The notes under the pieces: model-generated
Database searches by the model: none
Told to the model about the DNA's origin: nothing
Seen by the model: the letters and a program-made list of their open reading frames with translations, nothing else
Translations under genes and position numbers: made by a program
Shown here: in pieces, positions 58,450 to 64,000 of the stretch
How positions within the stretch are numbered: the first letter of the stretch is position 1
How the letters are laid out: each line of letters starts with the position of its first letter
From: Xanthostigma xanthostigma
Taxonomy: Eukaryota > Arthropoda > Insecta > Raphidioptera > Raphidiidae
Length of the DNA stretch: 64,000 bases
Assembly (NCBI GenBank): GCA_963575645.1
Contig: OY754464.1
Location: forward strand, 81,876,948-81,940,947
Direction: 5' to 3'

Positions 58450-59129
58450 GAATATCTCGGACGTAATGATATTATGACTCATTCGCTGACACTCGTTTTT
58501 ACATATTGCCACAGCTCGTACATAATATACGTCATTACGTCCTGGATAGATAAACTACGATTATTTTCTCATTTCACAATTTTCTATATATTTTAAGGTT
58601 CGTTGTTATAAATTGTTAATTGAATTGGAATATTTATTACTTATTTAAGTCCCGAAAGACCTTTGTTTTAATGCAAAATTATTTTTGGTCTTTTTAAAAG
58701 GTTGTTAAATTTTGCAAATTGCGGCTGAAATTGTTTTCATTTCAATATCTGGAACTACCTATATAAGATTAATTTAATTATTATAATAAATGATATATTT
58801 TGAACTAAAAATTTATTAAAAATATTCTAGTTCTTCTCTAAAAAAACCTAGTTGAATTGCTTAATATTCTTATATTCTTAACGATCTAGAAAAAATAACC
58901 GTATACCTATTAATAAAAAATTATCTATTATATTATACATCTCACGGTAATAGATTCTGTATCTACATTTTAATTATAAAAAAGAGAATGTAAAGTGTTT
59001 TTCCTCCCATTTCCAATTTTATCTGGTAAATTTTTGTTTTACAAATAATAATAGATTGAATTATAATCGTACGTATAAAATTTCAGACATAAAGTCGTTA
59101 AATCTTAGCTTTTGTTTATAGTAGGTACG

Positions 59130-59631
59130 AGATTTGGTATTAGAAATATATACCCTCATCTGCTATTTGATGATGACAAAGATATATACATTAATAAATC
59201 GCACATGGGTTGCCTAGATAAATCGCGTACCGATGCTGCTAAATTAAATAAATTCTAATTAACTCTTTTGGATCAATTTCTTCGATTTGTTAATCATAAA
59301 AATCGAGCCTTAAGATGATAGAATATGACACAAATAAAACACAAAACAAACTCAAAGTACATAGAACACAACTATTTACAAGGTATGTTTATGTGGATGA
59401 TCTATATTTATGTATAGAATTCCAATTCTTTGTGTCATATTCTCTCATTTTAGGCTCGATTTTTATGATTAACAAATCGGGGAAATTGATCCAAAAATAT
59501 CAATTACAATTTATTTAATTTAACAACTAGGCAACCCATGTGCGTTTTATCAATGTATATATTATCTAACATATAATCTTTGTCATCATCAAATAACAGA
59601 TGAGGATATATATTTCTGATACCGGATCTTA
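59130..59631. mobile_element. Foldback MITE, copy 2
   Basis: Same structure and length as 34956-35455, with the shared centre gtatgtttatgtggatgatc. The open frame at 59315-59518 is an arm and centre read-through with no domain. Confidence 0.8.
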
Positions 59632-60444
59632 GATTATTAAGTTTGAAAGACATTTTTATTTATGGACATCCGCATAACAGGAATGTGTCATAAATAGAAA
59701 TCGAAATATTTATAAAATCTGTATATTTTGTTTTCTTAAGCCTAATCCAAGCCTACGTTCATTTGTTTGTAAACATTTGTCCCAAAACAACGCTTGCTTT
59801 CAATTCTCGACGGAAAACAGAAAACAAACATGAAACTATTTGTTGAAATGCTTTTAAACAAATGTTTGCAAACACTTTTTATACAAATTTTTAGGGGCAA
59901 ATGCGTTTCGGCTATTATAACGTTATAAACAAAAGTTAAGAGCGCTTTTTAAATCGCACGAATAGCTGAGCGCTAAAACGGAATTGATTTGAAGTCGGCT
60001 CTGGATCGGAGTTATTCATAAACGAGACAATACAACAAACTTTTTGAGCCAGACTCTGAATCGATTCTGAGCTGAAAACTCAGTGCGTACGAAATTTCAA
60101 ATAAATATTGTCTGAGTAACGATTATATTTGAATTTATGTAGTCTCAGAAAATTGCCCTATGCCTGTCATGGTAAACACACACAGCACAAAAAGAGAAAA
60201 AATGCAGCTGAGGAATGGTTATCTTATACTTGTTAAATGTACAATTAAAAAAATTGTATATTGTTACAATAGCTATATTATATAAATAGTATCAGAAGTT
60301 GTGTAATTATTATTATTATTATTGAGGAACCATTTATTATGGTATGTTATTACGTTTGCTGACAATATAAAACAAAATAAAGTTCTCTGTTGTTATTTAT
60401 TTTAGATAAACTTCCTTCTGTGTCAACTCTCCTATTGTAATCAG

Positions 60445-61074
60445 CAGTACCGGATTAACCTATAAGCAAATTAAGCAATTGCTTAGGGCATCACGTCTCA
60501 AGGGGCACCAAGAAGCACCACTCAGAAATGAAATGAAACCGTGTCAACAATTTTTTTTCTCAAAAATTTTATTTACTGATATAAAACTGTCTTTAGAAGT
60601 ATAAAAATAAATAATAATTTATTTTTGAAAATGAAAACGAAAAAAACATTTTTTCAATTAGTTCAACTTCTATAATTTTAAACTTTTTTCTATTAATTGT
60701 ATAAAAATGCCTAAAGTCCAATTTTACTGACAGCCAAATTTTCAATGGGAGCATTTAAAATTCAATTTTTTTCTTAAAAATCTATGCTTTTCAACTTTTT
60801 TCCATAAATTTGATTATTTGACGTGATAATCGTCTTATAAATTGATGAAACACCAATCTTATAAATTGATGAAACACCGGCTACATGCACGAAAAAGTGT
60901 CACGTTCCGCCTGACCCTGTGCGTGCAAGCGAGAGCGCAGTACGTTATCACGTAAAACTATCGTCCATAAACCGACTTTACAGACAACCAATTTTTTTAT
61001 AAACTGAACATATTAGAGATGGGGCTCATAAGCAAGATATGCTTAGAGCATCAAGGAGTTTTAATCCGGCACTG
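60445..61074 (+). mobile_element. hAT-type element, second copy, with 8-bp target duplication
   Basis: Ends cagtaccggattaacc and ttaatccggcactg; the duplication gtaatcag lies at 60437-60444 and 61075-61082. It shares the subterminal agcaaattaagcaattgctt block with 20566-21590. A repeat of another family (60820-60990) is inserted in it. Confidence 0.9.
60820..60990 (-). repeat. Dispersed repeat V, copy nested in the hAT element
   Basis: Complete unit with the tataaattgatgaaacacc block duplicated. It lies within 60445-61074 and is absent from the hAT copy at 20566. Confidence 0.7.
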
Positions 61075-61165
61075 GTAATCAGCACAGCACCCAGTGGCGT
61101 AGCTATGTAACCAAGTGCCAAAAATTAAATTGGAGTCCTATCTATTAGATTTTGAGATAGCGTAA

Positions 61166-61290
61166 AGACCGCTGCACACGAGGCTAGAAACACTGTCAGG
61201 AGTTCTGCTGGCCGGTAGGCTGGGTACGAAGCTGGAAATGACGTCACTGCGGGCTCGCCTGTTAGCTCACGAGATAGGTTTTAAAATTAG
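61166..61290 (+). mobile_element. Fragment of the gccgctgcac-end element
   Basis: It begins gaccgctgcacacgaggcta and continues through ctgggtacgaagctggaaat and tgacgtcactgcgggctcgc, collinear with 54130-54255. It is cut off at both sides, and only one end is recognisable. Confidence 0.6.
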
Positions 61291-61459
61291 GCCATAACAA
61301 ACGCCGGCCACGCGGAGTCGTATTTTTAACATTAAATGAAAAGGAAAATCTTGGTTGCGTGCCTCAATGCAGCCCCGGATCTGCGATTTTTTCGACCCGA
61401 GGCAGAAACTTGATAATGGCGCCCCCTCTCTCTAGCGTTTGAGATAAATTACTTAAAAA

Positions 61460-61790
61460 TTCCAGCCAGTTGGGCGACGGGATCATTCCAACTTTAAAAT
61501 GTTGACATTTGATATAGTGTAATAATTTTTTTTTTTTATTTTAAAAATATTTCCGACACTATAAATTAAAAAAAAAAAAAAATAAAAAAAAATCAGCCGC
61601 TCTTGTGTTTTATGGATCTGTCAGAAATAAACTAGTTCGGCATGCTTTGATTAATTTTTACATGACGTGGAACATATTATGTAGGTAACCATGGCAACGA
61701 ATAGCAAATATCATATTGAATACTAGCCATGACCCGCGTCACCTCACGCGATATCAGAAATTTCATTTTCTTTATTATATTATATTATTT
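61460..61790 (+). repeat. Fragment of the same dispersed family as 16208-18610
   Basis: It shares agttgggcgacgggatcatt, ctgtcagaaataaactagtt and aaccatggcaacgaatagca with the right arm of the large inverted repeat, mostly in inverse orientation. No ORF. Confidence 0.65.
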
Positions 61791-62385
61791 TTCAGAGGAT
61801 AATAGATCAATAAACTATATTTTTAATCACTACGTTTCGTTTTAAGCCGCACGTTTACCAAAAAAACTTTGCCTGCCTACTGAAAAACGAGTTTTTTGGA
61901 TCCTTTTTGACGCTCCCGTTAAATACATTGCCCATTAAAAGGTATATTCTCGATATTTTATGCATGTATTTGATTTGAGAAACAGAATCAAAATCGTTTT
62001 CGAGAAAGTAACAAATTTTTATTCGTTCATTAGTAAACTATTATTTTGGGGAGTAGGGAGAAAATAAAAAAAACCTAAGGTATCTCTTAAAAACTTCAAG
62101 TATTTAAAAATGTACGACATTTTCCAAAAACTCGCTTTTGAGATCTTCTAGGCACATACTAACAGAAAATGACACCGAATAGAAAAATAATCTCAACTTC
62201 TGGTTCGGTGGGCATTTGAAGTGTCTTTAAACACTGAAGCTACATTCAAACGTCTTTATCTCTGAAATTGGATACAGACCTCCGGGTGCGCTCATCGAAT
62301 TCTGCGTGTCTTTTTCTATCAGTTCACCGAATTTGAAACGTATCCAATGCGTAGTATAGCCTTTGTTTTTTGCTGATTTTTTTGG

Positions 62386-62812
62386 ACAATTTTGACAATC
62401 TCTCGAAATCGATTCAAATTCGGTAGACTTATAGAAAACTAGCTGCTGCTACCTCGCGGCTCCGCCCGCGATTGAGACGAAACACCATATAGCAACAACA
62501 ATAGTGGCTGTGCTGTGTCCGTCAGTAGTCAGTGTTAAAGTAGTTTAGCCCCCTAAGGGGATAATTTTTCAAAAATCCCGCTGAGTACTCACTTACGCCA
62601 TATATAGGGGACTTCTGTGCAAAATTTCATGTTTTTAGATTCATCGGTTTAGGCTGTGCGTTGTACGTCAGTCCAGTGTTAAAGTTTTAACTAATTAGAT
62701 TAACCCCCTTAAGGGATGAATTTTCAAATATGTTTTCTTAGAGCTCACCTACGTTATATAAGGAACCCCTACGCAAAATTTCATATACCCACCGGTTTAG
62801 GCTGTACTGTCT
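62386..62812 (+). repeat. Dispersed repeat, first of two direct copies
   Basis: It begins ggacaattttgacaatctct and runs through agctgctgctacctcgcggc, cgcccgcgattgagacgaaa and gagtactcacttacgccata. Two inner halves resemble each other (tgtgcgttgtac; aaggg), so it is itself a partial duplication. No ORF. Confidence 0.7.
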
Positions 62813-63613
62813 TAGCATTAAGGAAATTTTAAGGAAAGGTAAATAAGTAAATTTTATTGTCAAAAACAGAAATATCAAAAATTTGCTATCCAGCTCCCAG
62901 AAGCAGTTAGAGGTATTTATAGTGAACAGAGAATAGAAGAAGACAAAACATAGTTGCATAATAGTTTTTATAGTCACACCAAAAATTGCCGTCTTTAATG
63001 ACAATGCAGTGTCTCCAAACTTTTTTATTTTCAGTTTCTGAACCTCGTGGATTTTTTAAGAAGGCAATAAGAAAGCAATAATTGCAGGATTTTGTAAGAC
63101 CGTTTTAAAGACATGTCTATATTTAGTTTTTGTATTCATCAAATCGTTACATGGAACAATAAATTTTGATATTTTTACTACCTATCTCTTTTGCATTTTC
63201 TGATAATAACATCAAAATATATCACTTCCGTGTTAAATCTATATAATTTACAAAGATATTATGCATGCATAATAAGCTTGATAAGGAAACAAAAGAGGAA
63301 TTAATGTTTCAGCTTTTCAAGTCTAAATATTTCAATACTGTAAAATTACAGACATGACCTTTTGAGAACTGCAGTATACGCTGTATTCGACATTACGCAA
63401 TCTATAAAAATTCGTCAGTCAATAATATAAACAAAAATGTATCAGGCGCCGCAGCCTTTCAGAAAAAAAAAATTTTATACATAAACTAGCTCTTACCCGC
63501 AACTTCGTCTGCGTGGAATTTATGATTGTAAGCTTGTTATATTTGAATAAAAAACGAGTTATTGGAAAATGTCGAAAATCGACTAAAAACGAGAAAATGT
63601 TCTTAGTCTTAGG

Positions 63614-64000
63614 TTTCTTTTAGGACAATTTTGGAAAATCTGTCGGAACCGATTCAAATTTGGTATAGTCATATAGAGTACCAGCTGCTGTTACCCTCGT
63701 GGCTTCGCCCGAGATTGAGATGAAACACAATAGCAACAACAGTACCTAGTGGCTATGCGCTGTCTGTCAGTAAGTCAGTGTTAAAGTAGATTACTGATTA
63801 GCCCTCTAAGGAGAAAAATTTTCAAAAATCCTTTCTGAGTACTCACTTACGCCATATAAGGGACTTCTGTGCAAAATTGCATGCTTCTAGACCCACCGGT
63901 TTAGACTGTGCGTTGTACGGTCAGTATGCTAGAGTTTTAACTAAGTGAATAAACCCCCGTAAGGGATGATTTTTCAAAAATCGTTTTTAGGGTTCCGTAC
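63614..64000 (+). repeat. Dispersed repeat, second copy, cut by the window end
   Basis: It is collinear with 62386-62812 through accagctgctgttaccctcg and gagtactcacttacgccata, and ends at agggttccgtac at the edge. The wording of this repeat is familiar from lepidopteran-type genomes, but I cannot confirm that. Confidence 0.7.

Overview
The window is AT-rich animal DNA that reads as an arthropod, almost certainly insect, genome: short exons sit in kilobase-scale introns, the protein-coding matches are insect-like, and most of the sequence is tRNA-derived SINEs, Helitron-like elements and many kinds of inverted-repeat (MITE, foldback, hAT, pogo/Tigger-like) elements. The order of insect cannot be fixed from the sequence alone. 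The repeat vocabulary near the right end resembles that of lepidopteran or hemipteran genomes, but that is an impression, not a measurement.

The main gene is the 3' half of a K+-dependent Na+/Ca2+ exchanger (NCKX/SLC24 family, apparently the Nckx30C orthologue) on the + strand. Four exons are supported: 11742-11980 (cytoplasmic loop), 24199-24340 (end of loop plus a membrane segment), 31903-32155 (alpha-2 repeat, the ion-binding core) and 38139-38379 (last membrane segments and stop). Splice phases match across the last three exons. The first half of the protein (signal peptide, alpha-1 repeat) must lie upstream of this window.

The second intron (24341-31902) contains a complete single-exon glutaredoxin ORF (28783-29106, same strand) and, on the opposite strand, a small candidate terminal exon (25320-25451) of unknown identity. 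The glutaredoxin ORF lies between two inverted copies of a related repeat (27026-27310 and 31066-31550).

Region by region: 1-11700 is upstream intron packed with nested repeats; 11742-38379 is the exchanger with repeat-filled introns; 38380-42570 is relatively repeat-poor and may hold a long 3' UTR with several poly(A) signals; 42570-64000 is intergenic or non-coding, with pogo-like, hAT and foldback elements, a broken tRNA-like sequence, and a dispersed repeat that runs off the right edge.

The most informative repeat observations are three short Helitron-like elements with defined ends that carry a tRNA-Lys-like sequence, one of which is inserted exactly inside the target-site duplication of a SINE; a pogo-like element (19118-20020) that still holds a degraded transposase; hAT elements with intact 8-bp target duplications; and several near-perfect palindromic elements of up to about 580 bp. 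No bacterial-type system, CRISPR array or operon is present. I found no convincing new multi-gene system.
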